A stretch of 64,000 nucleotides of DNA from JAFALK01 sp036500605 (GTDB taxonomy: Bacteria > Pseudomonadota > Gammaproteobacteria > Burkholderiales > Burkholderiaceae_C): NCBI GenBank assembly GCA_036500605.1, contig DASYBU010000042.1, positions 31,114 to 95,113 on the forward strand. The letters are read 5' to 3'. The notes beneath the pieces were generated by a model. It saw only the letters and a program-made list of their open reading frames with translations, ran no database searches and was not told the origin of the DNA. Each line of letters begins with the position of its first letter. Within the stretch, counting starts at the first letter, position 1. Below, one piece after another: positions 26,028 through 35,025 of the stretch. The position numbers and the translations under genes were made by a program.

Positions 26028-26786
26028 ATGGGCCGTCTGAATCACAAAATTGCCTTGATCACCGGCGCCGCAGGCGGGCTCGGCGCCGAGATCGCGCGCT
26101 GCTTCGCGCGCGAAGGTGCGCAGGTCGTCGTCGCCGACCTTCGCGTCGAAGCCGCCGAAACGATCGCCGCCGAAATCCGTGCTGCGGGTGGCGCCGCCAG
26201 GGCGCTTGAACTCGACGTGACGGACGAGGCCTCCTGGGCGCGCGGCCTCGCCGTCGTGCTTGAGCACTACCGCGACCTGGACATCCTGGTCAACAACGCC
26301 GGCCTCGTCGCCGGCTCGGTGGCCATCGAGGATCGCAAGGTCGACGACTGGGACCGCGTAATGGCGGTCAATGTGCGCGGCGTCTTCCTCGGCACCAAGC
26401 ACGCGATAGCGGCGATGCGGGTCAGCGGCGGAGGATCCATCGTCAATCTCTCATCGCTGGCAGCGCTCGGCCAGGCACAGTACTCGGACGCGCTCTACGC
26501 CGCGAGCAAGGGCGCGGTCAGCGTCTTCACGAAAGTCACGGCGGCCCAGCTGGCGGGCGAAGGCATCCGCTGCAACTCGATCCACCCCGGCCCGATCGAC
26601 AGCGAGATGCTGCGCTCCGTGCTGGTGGACCCGGCGGCAATCGACCGCCGGCTGGCGCGCATTCCGATGGCGCGCCTGGGCCGGGCCAGCGAAGTGGCCG
26701 CAGCGGCGCTCTATCTGGCCTCGGACGAATCCTCGTTCACCACGGGCGTGGCCTTGACCGTGGATGGCGGAGGAGCGATCCAGTGA
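26028..26786 (+). CDS. SDR family oxidoreductase
   Basis: 252 aa. TGAAGGLGAEIA (coenzyme loop), NNAG, Ser in VNLSSLA, YAASK (YxxxK) and the end TTGVALTVDGGGAIQ are all classical. Asp at the end of beta-2 (VVADLR) favours NAD(H). It probably oxidises a hydroxyl to a keto group on the ring or side chain. It overlaps the next dehydrogenase by 4 bp, so the two are translated together. Confidence 0.92.
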   Translation: MGRLNHKIALITGAAGGLGAEIARCFAREGAQVVVADLRVEAAETIAAEIRAAGGAARALELDVTDEASWARGLAVVLEHYRDLDILVNNAGLVAGSVAIEDRKVDDWDRVMAVNVRGVFLGTKHAIAAMRVSGGGSIVNLSSLAALGQAQYSDALYAASKGAVSVFTKVTAAQLAGEGIRCNSIHPGPIDSEMLRSVLVDPAAIDRRLARIPMARLGRASEVAAAALYLASDESSFTTGVALTVDGGGAIQ

Positions 26787-27988
26787 GCGAAGCTGAAGCG
26801 ACTCTCGATGCAGCGCGAACCCGCGCGGCGGCCTTGCGCACGCAGATCCGGCACTTTCATGCGGCGGAAATGCCGGCTCGGCTCAAGCGCAAGTCCAGCC
26901 AGCATCAGGTGCTGGACAAGGCCGATTACGTCGAATGGATGCGCCTGCTGCACGCCAAGGGCTGGGCCATTGCCCACTGGCCGCGCGAGCACGGCGGCTC
27001 GGGCTGGTCCCTGCTGGAGCGCTTCGTCTTCGAGGACGAACTGGCACGGCTCGGCTGCCCCTGGATCATTCCTTTCGGCGTCAAGTACGTGGGGCCGGTG
27101 ATCTGCGCCTACGGCACGGCGCAGCAGCAGGAGCGCTTCCTGCCGCGCATCGCCGAGAGCGAGGATTTCTGGGCGCAAGGCTATTCCGAACCGGGCGCGG
27201 GCTCAGACCTCGCCGCGCTCAAGACCTCCGCGCGGCGCCGTGGCGACCACTACATCGTCAACGGGCAAAAGGTCTGGACGACCTATGCGCAATGGGCGGA
27301 CTGGATCTTCTGCCTGGTGCGCACACCGCGCGACGACGCGCAGGGCAAGGTCCAGCAGAGCATCTCCTTCCTGCTGATCGACATGCGCAGCCCCGGCGTG
27401 AGCGTCCGCCCGATCGCCACGATGGACGGCTACCACCATGTCAACGAGGTCTGGTTCGAGGACGTCGAAGTCCCGGTCGAGAACCTCGTGGGCGAGGAAG
27501 GCACGGGCTGGACCTATGCCAAGTTCCTGCTCAAGAACGAGCGCACGGCGGGGGCCTTGTTGGGCATGGTCTGGCATGAGCTGCAACGCTTGCAACTCGC
27601 GGCGCAGGAGGTCGGGCGCGGTGCCGACATCGTGCTGGCACATCGCATCGGCGAATTGCAGCTCCGCACGCTGGCCCTCGATGCGCTGGCTTATCGCAGC
27701 GTCGAAGCGATGATGATGGGAACCGGCCACGGCGGCGAGGCTTCGCTGATCAAGCTGCGCGCCACCGAGCTCTACCAGGCGCTGGCCGAAACACTGGTCG
27801 AGGTGCTCGGGCCGGCCGGCGTCGCTTTCGATATCGAGGCGCTGCATGCGGCAAGCGCAGCGCCGACAGGGCCAGCTGACGCCGGCGGCATCGTCAAGGA
27901 CCATCTCTACAACCGGGCGGCGACCCTCTTCGGCGGCTCGTCCGAGATCCAACGCAATATCGTCGCCAAGACGGTGCTGGGGCTGTGA
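26783..27988 (+). CDS. Acyl-CoA dehydrogenase (probable catalytic subunit of a two-gene enzyme)
   Basis: 401 aa. Motifs: WPREHGGSGWS, GYSEPGAGSDLAALKT, VNGQKVWTTYAQWA, and the C-terminal LFGGSSEIQRNIVAKTVLGL typical of FadE26/FadE28-type subunits. The neighbouring gene (27991) is a shorter ACAD homologue of the partner type. In actinobacterial and proteobacterial steroid side-chain pathways, such tandem genes encode alpha2beta2 enzymes that dehydrogenate branched, ring-attached acyl-CoAs. I infer the same architecture here. Overlaps at both ends support tight coupling. Confidence 0.9.
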   Translation: MSEAEATLDAARTRAAALRTQIRHFHAAEMPARLKRKSSQHQVLDKADYVEWMRLLHAKGWAIAHWPREHGGSGWSLLERFVFEDELARLGCPWIIPFGVKYVGPVICAYGTAQQQERFLPRIAESEDFWAQGYSEPGAGSDLAALKTSARRRGDHYIVNGQKVWTTYAQWADWIFCLVRTPRDDAQGKVQQSISFLLIDMRSPGVSVRPIATMDGYHHVNEVWFEDVEVPVENLVGEEGTGWTYAKFLLKNERTAGALLGMVWHELQRLQLAAQEVGRGADIVLAHRIGELQLRTLALDALAYRSVEAMMMGTGHGGEASLIKLRATELYQALAETLVEVLGPAGVAFDIEALHAASAAPTGPADAGGIVKDHLYNRAATLFGGSSEIQRNIVAKTVLGL

Positions 27989-27990
27989 CG

Positions 27991-29079
27991 ATGGACATCG
28001 ACATCGCCCGCATGCTGAGCGACTCCGCCGAACGCTGGGCCGCACAACATTACGCCCTGCCTCAGCGCAAGCTGATGCTTGAGAAACCGGGGGCCTTCAG
28101 CGCCGAGGTCTGGAGCCGCTACGCCGAAATGGGATGGCTGGCCCTGCGCCTGCCCGAGGCCGATGGCGGCCTCGAAGCCGACCCGCTCGCGATCGGCGCG
28201 CTGATGGAAGTCATCGGCAGCAAGCTCTTGCTGGAGCCCATCCTCGCCAGCGCCATCGTGGCCACGGGTCTGGTCTTGCGCCTGGCCAATGCGGAGCAGC
28301 GCAGCCGCCTGCTGCCGCGGCTCGCCACGGGCGAGATCAAGCTCGCGTTCACCGGCGCGCCTGAGGGCTGCTGCTGGCGCGAAGGTTCGCTGCACGGCAA
28401 GGCCACGGCGGTGCTGCACGGCGATATCGCAGACGTCCTGGTGGTGGCCGCTCATGATGAGCTGAATCAGCAGCTCGTGCTGAGTCTGGTCGATGCCGGA
28501 GCGCCCCCGCTGCAGCGCCGGAGCTACCGCCTGGTCGACGGGCGCGGCGCCGCCACGGTTGAATTTGAAGGCACGGTCGGCGAGACACTTGGAGTCGGCG
28601 CGGATGCTCAGGCAGCCCTCGAAACGGCGCTGGCCGAAGCCACGGTAGCCCTGTGCGCGGAGGCTTCGGGCATCGTGAAAGCCCTCGTCAGTGCGAGCTG
28701 CGAATACCTCAAGCTGCGCCATCAGTTCGGCCGCGCCATCGGGACCAACCAGGCGCTGCAGCATCGCGCGGTCGAGATGTTCATCCTGCAGGAAGAGGTG
28801 GCCGCGCTGACGGCAAGAGCACAGCAGGCGCTGGCGTTGCCGCCGCGCGAAAGAACCCTCGCCGTGAGCGCCGCCAAGGCCTACGTCTGCCGCGCCGCCA
28901 GACAAGTCGCCAATGAAGCCGTGCAGATGCATGGCGGCGTCGGCATCACCGATGAACTGGCCATCAGCCATCATTTCCGGCGCCTGATGGTCAACGCCAG
29001 CCTGTTCGGCGATCGCGACCGGCAGTTCGAGCAATTTCTTGACAGCAGCACGCTGCGCCAATCGCCAGGGAGCTCTTGA
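27991..29079 (+). CDS. Acyl-CoA dehydrogenase (probable partner subunit)
   Basis: 362 aa from ATG 27991; a GTG at 27985 overlapping the previous stop (GTGA) is an equally possible start. The sequence is shorter and more divergent than its neighbour: MGWLALRLPEADGG, LKLRHQFGRAIGTNQALQHRAVEM, QMHGGVGITDELAISHHFRRL, ASLFGDRDRQFEQF. The C-terminal FGDRDRQF end is typical of the FadE29/FadE27-type subunit of heteromeric ACADs. One bp separates it from the next gene. Confidence 0.88.
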   Translation: MDIDIARMLSDSAERWAAQHYALPQRKLMLEKPGAFSAEVWSRYAEMGWLALRLPEADGGLEADPLAIGALMEVIGSKLLLEPILASAIVATGLVLRLANAEQRSRLLPRLATGEIKLAFTGAPEGCCWREGSLHGKATAVLHGDIADVLVVAAHDELNQQLVLSLVDAGAPPLQRRSYRLVDGRGAATVEFEGTVGETLGVGADAQAALETALAEATVALCAEASGIVKALVSASCEYLKLRHQFGRAIGTNQALQHRAVEMFILQEEVAALTARAQQALALPPRERTLAVSAAKAYVCRAARQVANEAVQMHGGVGITDELAISHHFRRLMVNASLFGDRDRQFEQFLDSSTLRQSPGSS

Positions 29080-29080
29080 A

Positions 29081-29977
29081 GTGAAACAGCTGAAGGCAAA
29101 AGTCGCCGTCATCACCGGCGCGGGCAGCGGCATCGGCGCCGCCATGGCCCTGCGCTTCGGCGCGGCGGGCATGAAGGTGGTCGTCTCCGACATCGCGCTG
29201 GACGCGGCGCAAGCGGTTGTTGCGAAGCTGGCCTTGCTGGGCGTCGAAGCCTGCGCCGTCAGGACCGATGTCGCGGACGCCGCCCAGGTCGAAGCGCTCG
29301 CCGAGGCCGCCTATGCGCGCTTCGGCGCCGTCCATCTGCTGTGCAACAACGCGGGGGTGGTTCCCGCCGGGCGCCACCGCATGGTGTGGGAATATCCGCT
29401 GGAAGATTGGCACTGGGCGAACAGCGTCAACTACATGGGCGTCGTGCACGGCATTCGCAGCTTCGTCCCGCGCATGCTGGCCGCGGGCGCCGAGGGTCAT
29501 GTCGTGACCACGGCCTCGATCCAGGGCCTGGTCAGCGCCGCCGGCTCGGTCACCTACGGCGCCGCCAAGCATGCCGCCGTGGCGATCACCGAGGCGCTGT
29601 ACGCCGGGCTGATCGAACGCCAGGCGCCCATCGGTGTCACCCTGCTCTGCCCCGGCGTCGTCAACACGCGCATTTATGAATCGGAGCGCAACCGCCCGGC
29701 CGAGTTCCAGCCGGATGCCGGTGCGGCGCAAGAGGCTCCGGCGCTGCAGGCCATGGCAGGCCAGATCTACGGCGGCGCCATCGGCCCCGATGCGGTGGCC
29801 GAACAGGTGCTGCAGGCGGTGCTGGACAACCGGCTCTACCTGCTCACCACCGACGTGTTCGACGAAGCGATTCACGAGCGGCTCGATGCCGTGCTGGCAC
29901 GGCGCAATCCACACTTCAAGAGTCTCCTCAGCCTGTCTCAGCGCGACCAGCGCAAAACATCGGGAGAGCACGCATGA
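29081..29977 (+). CDS. SDR family oxidoreductase (longer type)
   Basis: 298 aa from GTG 29081, one base after the previous stop and preceded by CAGGGAG; an upstream in-frame start at 29039 lies inside the dehydrogenase gene. TGAGSGIGAAMA, CNNAG, Ser in TASIQG and YGAAK define a classical SDR. It is longer than the neighbouring SDRs, with a C-terminal extension (HERLDAVLARRNPHF). Asp in VVVSDIA suggests NAD(H). The substrate is unknown. The end overlaps the next SDR by 4 bp. Confidence 0.9.
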   Translation: MKQLKAKVAVITGAGSGIGAAMALRFGAAGMKVVVSDIALDAAQAVVAKLALLGVEACAVRTDVADAAQVEALAEAAYARFGAVHLLCNNAGVVPAGRHRMVWEYPLEDWHWANSVNYMGVVHGIRSFVPRMLAAGAEGHVVTTASIQGLVSAAGSVTYGAAKHAAVAITEALYAGLIERQAPIGVTLLCPGVVNTRIYESERNRPAEFQPDAGAAQEAPALQAMAGQIYGGAIGPDAVAEQVLQAVLDNRLYLLTTDVFDEAIHERLDAVLARRNPHFKSLLSLSQRDQRKTSGEHA

Positions 29978-30723
29978 ACCGAATGAGCGACAAGGTCTGC
30001 CTGATCACGGGCGCGGCATCAGGCATCGGCCTGGCCAGTGCCTTGCGGCTTGCGGAGGAAGGCGCCCGCGTCATCCTCGCCGATCGCGATGTCGCAGGGC
30101 TTGAGCGGGCCCTCGCGCGCATGCCCGGCAACGGCCACATCACGCAGGCAATGGACGTCACGCTGGAGGCGGACTGGCTGCGCGTGCTGGGCGAAGTCGA
30201 CGCCGGCTATGGTCGTCTCGACGTGTTGGTCAACAACGCAGGCTTCGGCCGCTTCCGCTCGATCACCGAGACATCGCTCGACGAATGGCGAGCCACGCTG
30301 GCCGTCAATCTCGACAGCGTTTTTCTCGGCACCAAGCACGCCCTGCCGTTGCTGGCGCGTTCGGGGCGCGGTGCCATCGTCAACATGTCCTCGATGCGGG
30401 GCCTCAGGGCCGGTGCCAACGCAGGCGCCTATTGCGCGGCCAAGGCGGGCGTGCATCTCTTCACCAAGGTCACGGCGCTGGAATGCGGAGCCGCAGCCAA
30501 CGGCGTGCGCGCCAACTCGATCCACCCGGGACATGTGGAAACACCGCTGACCGCGGCGGCCTACGCCAACCCCGAACTGGCGGCGAAATTTCTTGCGCAC
30601 ACGCCGCTTAAGCGTTTCGGCCAGGCCGGTGAAATTGCCGAGGCCGTGCTCTTCCTGGCCAGCGATGAATCGAGCTACATGACCGGTTCTGAACTCATCA
30701 TCGACGGCGGCGTCACCGCCTGA
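29974..30723 (+). CDS. SDR family oxidoreductase
   Basis: 249 aa. TGAASGIGLASA, NNAG, VNMSSMRG, YCAAK and MTGSELIIDGGVTA are all in place. Asp in VILADRD indicates NAD(H) preference. It may act as a 3-hydroxyacyl-CoA dehydrogenase for a bulky substrate, since no classical HAD gene is present in the island. It is translationally coupled to the SDR upstream and followed by the DUF35 gene after 15 bp. Confidence 0.92.
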   Translation: MNRMSDKVCLITGAASGIGLASALRLAEEGARVILADRDVAGLERALARMPGNGHITQAMDVTLEADWLRVLGEVDAGYGRLDVLVNNAGFGRFRSITETSLDEWRATLAVNLDSVFLGTKHALPLLARSGRGAIVNMSSMRGLRAGANAGAYCAAKAGVHLFTKVTALECGAAANGVRANSIHPGHVETPLTAAAYANPELAAKFLAHTPLKRFGQAGEIAEAVLFLASDESSYMTGSELIIDGGVTA

Positions 30724-30738
30724 TTGCCCTTCACGCCC

Positions 30739-31176
30739 ATGAACACATCGAGCCTGAAATCAGCTTGTCCGCACATCGAGGAACGCGCCGGCCCGGCGTT
30801 GACCCTGGTGGGCAGCCGCTGCGCCGATTGCGCCGAAGTCTATTTCCCGCCCTGCAAGAGTTGCACGCGTTGCCTGTCGCTGAATCTTGAAGCCTTCGAC
30901 ATCGGCGAGCGCGGCCATTTGTGGTCGTGGACCGTGCAGTCCTTCCGACCCAAGGAACCCTACAACGGCGGTGAAGAGCCCGAGCACTTCCAACCCTATG
31001 GTGTGGGCTATGTCGAAATGCCTTCGGGCATCAAGATCGAGGCGCGGCTGTCCACCGCTGACGAGTCTGAACTGCACATCGGCATGCGCATGAAGCTGGC
31101 GTTGGCGCCGTACGGAGCCACAAACCGCGAGCCGATGTTGTGGACCTTTGTGTTCGAACCGGAGAACGAGCAGTGA
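30739..31176 (+). CDS. DUF35 (zinc ribbon + OB-fold) protein, partner of the thiolase-like protein
   Basis: 145 aa from ATG 30739. The rubredoxin-like zinc ribbon has four Cys (CADC at residues ~28-31, CKSCTRC following) and is followed by an OB-fold (LWSWTVQSFRP, PYGVGYVEMPSGIKIEARL). DUF35 proteins bind acyl-CoA and form complexes with thiolase-like proteins. The DUF35 domain of ChsH2 is required by the aldolase Ltp2 in steroid side-chain degradation. Its stop overlaps the thiolase-like start (GTGA), as expected for such a partner. Confidence 0.92.
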   Translation: MNTSSLKSACPHIEERAGPALTLVGSRCADCAEVYFPPCKSCTRCLSLNLEAFDIGERGHLWSWTVQSFRPKEPYNGGEEPEHFQPYGVGYVEMPSGIKIEARLSTADESELHIGMRMKLALAPYGATNREPMLWTFVFEPENEQ

Positions 31177-32357
31177 GCGAGGATGTGGCCATCATCGGCG
31201 TCGGGATCCACCCCTTCGGTCGCACGCCGAACCGCTCCGGTCGGGAACAGGGCGCCTACGCGGTGCGCGCTGCGTTGAAGGACGCGGGGCTGAACTGGAG
31301 CGATGTCGGCATCGCCTACGGCGGCAGTCAGGACGCGGGCAATGCCGATGCCTTGTGCAATGAGCTGGGCCTCACCGGCGTGCCTTTCGTCAACGTGGCC
31401 AACGGTTGCGCGACCGGCGGCAGCTCGCTGGCCAGCGTGGTCGCGGCGATCCGTTCAGGCATGGCCGAGATCGGTGTTGCAGTCGGTTTCGACAAGCACC
31501 CCCGCGGCGCCTTCAACCCGCTGCCACGGGATTGGGGTCTGGAGGACTGGTACGGCGAAACGGGGCTGATGCTGACGACGCAGTTCTTCGCCCTCAAGAT
31601 CCGGCGCTACATGCACGAGCACGGCATCAGCGACGACAGCCTGGTGCGGGTGGCGCAACGCGCCTATGCCAATGGCGCACTCAACCCCGACGCCTGGCGC
31701 CGCAGCGGCATGTCCTTCGACGAGATCGCCCACTCGACGATGGTCAGCTCTCCGCTGCGCCAGTTCATGTTCTGCAGCCCGGCCGAAGGCGGCGCGGCCG
31801 TCGTGCTCTGCCGAGCCAGCGCGGCGCACAAATACCAGGCACGCCCCGTCGCCGTGCGAGCGGCGATTGTGCGCACGCGCCACCATGGTTCCTTCGAGGT
31901 GTTCAGTCCCAGCCTGGCCGCGCAGGCGGCGCCCGCGCCAACCGTCACCGCTTCGCGCGCCGCATTCGAAGCCGCTGGCGTCGGGCCAAAAGACATCGAC
32001 GTTCTGCAATTGCAGGACACGGACTCGGGCAGCGAGATCATCCACATGGCGGAGAACGGCTTCTGCGAACATGGCGAACAGGAGCGGCTGCTGCGCGACG
32101 GCACCACGCTGATCGGCGGCCGCATGCCGATCAACACCGACGGCGGCTGCATCGCCAACGGCGAACCCGTAGGCGCTTCGGGCCTGCGCCAGGTGATCGA
32201 GGTCTGCCTGCAACTGCGCCGGCAGGCCGGTGCGCGCCAGGTGCCGGGCGATCCGCGACTCGGATACACGCATGTCTATGGGGCACCGGGTGTCAGCGGT
32301 GTCACGATTCTTGAGGCGGCTGAACCTCGCTTCAAACCCTTGAGGAAATTCAGATGA
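31173..32357 (+). CDS. Thiolase-like (SCP-x/Ltp2-type) protein, putative retro-aldolase or thiolase
   Basis: 394 aa from GTG 31173 (GTGA overlap). Thiolase fold of the lipid-transfer-protein/SCP-x type: VAIIGVGIHPFG, Cys79 in NGCATGGSSLA, DIDVLQLQDTDSGSE, TDGGCIANGEPVGASGLRQ. The usual GHPxGASG His motif is replaced by NGEPVGASG, which argues against ordinary thiolysis. It resembles the Ltp2-type aldolases that cleave a C-C bond of a beta-hydroxyacyl-CoA with a DUF35 partner. Its coupling with the DUF35 gene supports a complex. The identity of the bond cleaved is inference. Confidence 0.88.
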   Translation: MSEDVAIIGVGIHPFGRTPNRSGREQGAYAVRAALKDAGLNWSDVGIAYGGSQDAGNADALCNELGLTGVPFVNVANGCATGGSSLASVVAAIRSGMAEIGVAVGFDKHPRGAFNPLPRDWGLEDWYGETGLMLTTQFFALKIRRYMHEHGISDDSLVRVAQRAYANGALNPDAWRRSGMSFDEIAHSTMVSSPLRQFMFCSPAEGGAAVVLCRASAAHKYQARPVAVRAAIVRTRHHGSFEVFSPSLAAQAAPAPTVTASRAAFEAAGVGPKDIDVLQLQDTDSGSEIIHMAENGFCEHGEQERLLRDGTTLIGGRMPINTDGGCIANGEPVGASGLRQVIEVCLQLRRQAGARQVPGDPRLGYTHVYGAPGVSGVTILEAAEPRFKPLRKFR

Positions 32358-33037
32358 GCAATGCCCTGTTGAACTCTCCCTTGCTGCGGCGCATCGCGCC
32401 TCAGACGGTCGGCGGCTATCGCCGGTTGAGAGCCGTGATCGATGCCGACTCGGCCTTGCCGGCGAAGGTCAAGGCGCTGTATGTCGCCGTCGCCGCGACG
32501 ACGCGCCGTTATCCGGAGATGGCCCGGCGGGAACTGAGCCGCGGCCACGGCATCGGCCTGACTTTCGAGGAGGCGTCCTCCGCTGCGATCGTGCTCAGCA
32601 GCGTGCGCGGCGAAGGCGCCGCGCTGGATTTCATCGCCGCACTGGAGGCCGAATATCCCGGCCAGACCCAGGGCGACGCGGCCGAGCGCGAGATCCAGGT
32701 CCAGCCCGGCGACGCGGAGAAGAACTTCCTCGCCTACTTCGGCAGCATGCCGCCTTCGCTGGGCCGATTGCTGGACCTGGTGCCGACGGGCGCCGACGCC
32801 TACTACCTGCTTCGCGAAGGCACGATCAACGGCACGCCCTTGGGGCCTAAATATTCCGAGCTGATGCTGGTGACGGTGATTGCCGCGGACTACAACCCGC
32901 TGGCGGCCGTGCACATCAAGGCGGCAAGGCGGGTCGGTGCGAGCGAGACCGAGATCGCCGAAGCGCTGCTGTGCGCCGTGGCGACCAGCGGCCTCTCGGC
33001 CTGGGTCGCCGGCGTGGCGTCCATGGACGCACCGTGA
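32354..33037 (+). CDS. Carboxymuconolactone-decarboxylase-like protein (copy 2)
   Basis: 227 aa. Paralogue of the protein at 22659-23348: both have SPLL near the start, a central AYFG.(I/M)PP segment, a GTI motif, (K)..ELMLV.V.A.DY.P..AVHI.AAR.VGA.E.EIAEA.LCAV. The AhpD cysteines are missing, so a hydrolytic, decarboxylating or isomerising role is likelier than a redox one. It overlaps the thiolase-like gene by 4 bp and is 6 bp before the OYE-like gene. Two CMD-like copies under one regulon suggest two subunits or two related substrates. Confidence 0.87.
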   Translation: MSNALLNSPLLRRIAPQTVGGYRRLRAVIDADSALPAKVKALYVAVAATTRRYPEMARRELSRGHGIGLTFEEASSAAIVLSSVRGEGAALDFIAALEAEYPGQTQGDAAEREIQVQPGDAEKNFLAYFGSMPPSLGRLLDLVPTGADAYYLLREGTINGTPLGPKYSELMLVTVIAADYNPLAAVHIKAARRVGASETEIAEALLCAVATSGLSAWVAGVASMDAP

Positions 33038-33043
33038 GGCCCT

Positions 33044-35014
33044 ATGAGGCCCGATGACGGACCCGGTGAGCGAGCCGCACCCTACCCTCGGCTCTTCGAA
33101 CCCTTCCAGCTCGGGCGCCATGCGCTGCCCAACCGCATCGTCATGCTGCCCCACGGCACGAGCATGGTGCGCAACGGCGCCATCACCGAAGAAGACATTG
33201 CGTACTACGAAGCCCGGGCCCGCTCGAAACCCGCCCTGATGATCACGGGCGCGGCCGTCGTGCACGCCGGCTCCACCGTCAGGACAGGCAAGCTCGTCGC
33301 GCCTTACGACGAAGCGGTGCTCGAAGGTCTGCGCAGAAGAGTCGACGTGATCCACGCCCATGGCGTGAAGGTGGTGGGCCAGATCATTCATCTGGGCCGC
33401 GAAACGATCGGCAGCGAATTCGACACGGCCCCGGTGGCGCCCTCGGCGCTGCGCTCGCCGCGCGATCCCTACGGGCCTCATGTGCTGGCGGAAGACGAGA
33501 TCGCCGAGATCGTCGAGGCCTTTGCCCTTTGTGCCCGCAACCTGGAACGCAGCGGTCACGACGGCGTCGAGATTCACGGTGCCCACGGCTATCTGGTCGG
33601 GCAATTCCTGTCGCCCGCGACCAACTTCCGCACCGACCCCTATGGCGGGACGCCGGACAAGCGCTTGCGCTTTCTGAGGGAGATCATCGCGGCCATCCGC
33701 GGCCGTTGCCGCCCGGACTTCCTGCTCGGCCTGCGCCTCAGCGCGAGCGAGGAATTGGGCGACGGCCTGGAGATTCCGGACACCGCGCAGATCGCCCGCC
33801 TCATCGCCCAGGACGGCGGCGTCGATTACCTCAGCATCACCTTGGGCACGCGCGGCATGTACGTCAAGGACGTCACCGCGCCCGAAGCCACGGCGGCGCG
33901 GGCTGCGGGCATCATCCGCGAGGCCTGCGGGCTGCCGGTCATCGCCGGCCAGCGCATCAACAATCCCGAAGTGGCCGAACGCATCCTGGCCAACGGGCAG
34001 GCCGACCTCATCGGCATGGCAAGAGCCTTCATCACCGATCCGGACTGGGTCAGCAAGGCTGCGGCCGGGCATGCCGAGCGCATCCGACCTTGCCTGGGCT
34101 TGAACCAGGATTGCCGCTCCTTCTCCCCTCACCTGCATTGCGCCGTCAACCCGGCGGCCGGCCGCGAGTTGGTGCTTGAATTCACGGACCCCAGGCCGGC
34201 TGCCACGAAGCGACGCGTGGCCGTCGTGGGCGGCGGCCCTGCCGGCCTTGAGGCCGCACGAGGGGCGGCGCTGCGCGGCCATGCGGTCACGCTGTTCGAG
34301 GGCAGCGACGGCTTGGGCGGGCAGTTCCTCTATGCGGCCGCGCTGCCGCACCGCGCCGAACTGCTTCGCCTGATCGACTATCTGCAAAAGGAACTGCGCC
34401 GGCTGTCGGTGCGGGTCGAACTCAACACGCGCATCGAGACGCGGGCCGACCTGGGCGCCGATTTCGACGTGGCCGTCGTGGCCACGGGTGCCGCCGCGAA
34501 TCCACTCGGCGCGGAGCTGCTGGCCGACCATGTTGCGAGTTGGTTCGAGATCCTCGAGCAAGGCGCGCCGCCACCGCGCGGCGCCGGCCGCGCTCTGGTC
34601 GTCGACGACGGCAGCGCATTCTGGTGGACCTATGGCGTCGCCGAAGCGCTCGTCGAGGCCGGTTGGCGCGTCCTCATCGCCACACCGTCAGCGGCCATCG
34701 CGGCGAACATACCGGCCGAGAGTGTTGGCCCGCTGCTGGCCCGCCTGGGCCGCGCCGAGACCGAGTATCGCGTCCTGACCGTTCTTGATGCGGTCGTTCC
34801 CGCCGGAGCGCAATTGATGAACGCGACCAGCGGCTGCGTGCAGGACTTCCCGTGCGAACTCGTGGTCGTGCAGACCGGGCGAAGTGCCCGCTCAAGCCTG
34901 GCCGCGTCGCTTCAAGGTTCGGGACTGGAGACCCACGCGATCGGCGATTGCGTCGCGCCGCGCCGGGTCTCGAACGCCATCTTCGAAGCTCAGCGCCTGG
35001 CTCGAAAGCTCTAG
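33044..35014 (+). CDS. OYE / 2,4-dienoyl-CoA reductase-like flavoprotein with an altered Fe-S motif
   Basis: 656 aa, normal length for the FMN + 4Fe-4S + FAD family. The TIM barrel (residues 1-345) has the FMN-site motifs NRIVMLPHGT, GHDGVEIHGAHGYLVGQFLSP and DLIGMARAFI; the C-terminal half has the FAD motif VVGGGPAGLEAARGAA. The cluster segment RPCLGLNQDC...C retains Cys350, Cys357 and Cys366, but Leu353 replaces the second Cys, and the last spacing is x8 where E. coli dienoyl-CoA reductase has x11. The Fe-S cluster may be absent or of another type. The reaction is probably C=C reduction of an enone or dienoyl-CoA. Last gene of the rightward operon. Confidence 0.9.
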   Translation: MRPDDGPGERAAPYPRLFEPFQLGRHALPNRIVMLPHGTSMVRNGAITEEDIAYYEARARSKPALMITGAAVVHAGSTVRTGKLVAPYDEAVLEGLRRRVDVIHAHGVKVVGQIIHLGRETIGSEFDTAPVAPSALRSPRDPYGPHVLAEDEIAEIVEAFALCARNLERSGHDGVEIHGAHGYLVGQFLSPATNFRTDPYGGTPDKRLRFLREIIAAIRGRCRPDFLLGLRLSASEELGDGLEIPDTAQIARLIAQDGGVDYLSITLGTRGMYVKDVTAPEATAARAAGIIREACGLPVIAGQRINNPEVAERILANGQADLIGMARAFITDPDWVSKAAAGHAERIRPCLGLNQDCRSFSPHLHCAVNPAAGRELVLEFTDPRPAATKRRVAVVGGGPAGLEAARGAALRGHAVTLFEGSDGLGGQFLYAAALPHRAELLRLIDYLQKELRRLSVRVELNTRIETRADLGADFDVAVVATGAAANPLGAELLADHVASWFEILEQGAPPPRGAGRALVVDDGSAFWWTYGVAEALVEAGWRVLIATPSAAIAANIPAESVGPLLARLGRAETEYRVLTVLDAVVPAGAQLMNATSGCVQDFPCELVVVQTGRSARSSLAASLQGSGLETHAIGDCVAPRRVSNAIFEAQRLARKL

Positions 35015-35025
35015 GCTTCGACAGC

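Noticed and set aside
32276..34561. A 761-codon minus-strand frame over the CMD-like and OYE-like genes
   Set aside because: Arg/Gln/Ala/His-rich composition without motifs, fully opposite two genes with strong family signatures.
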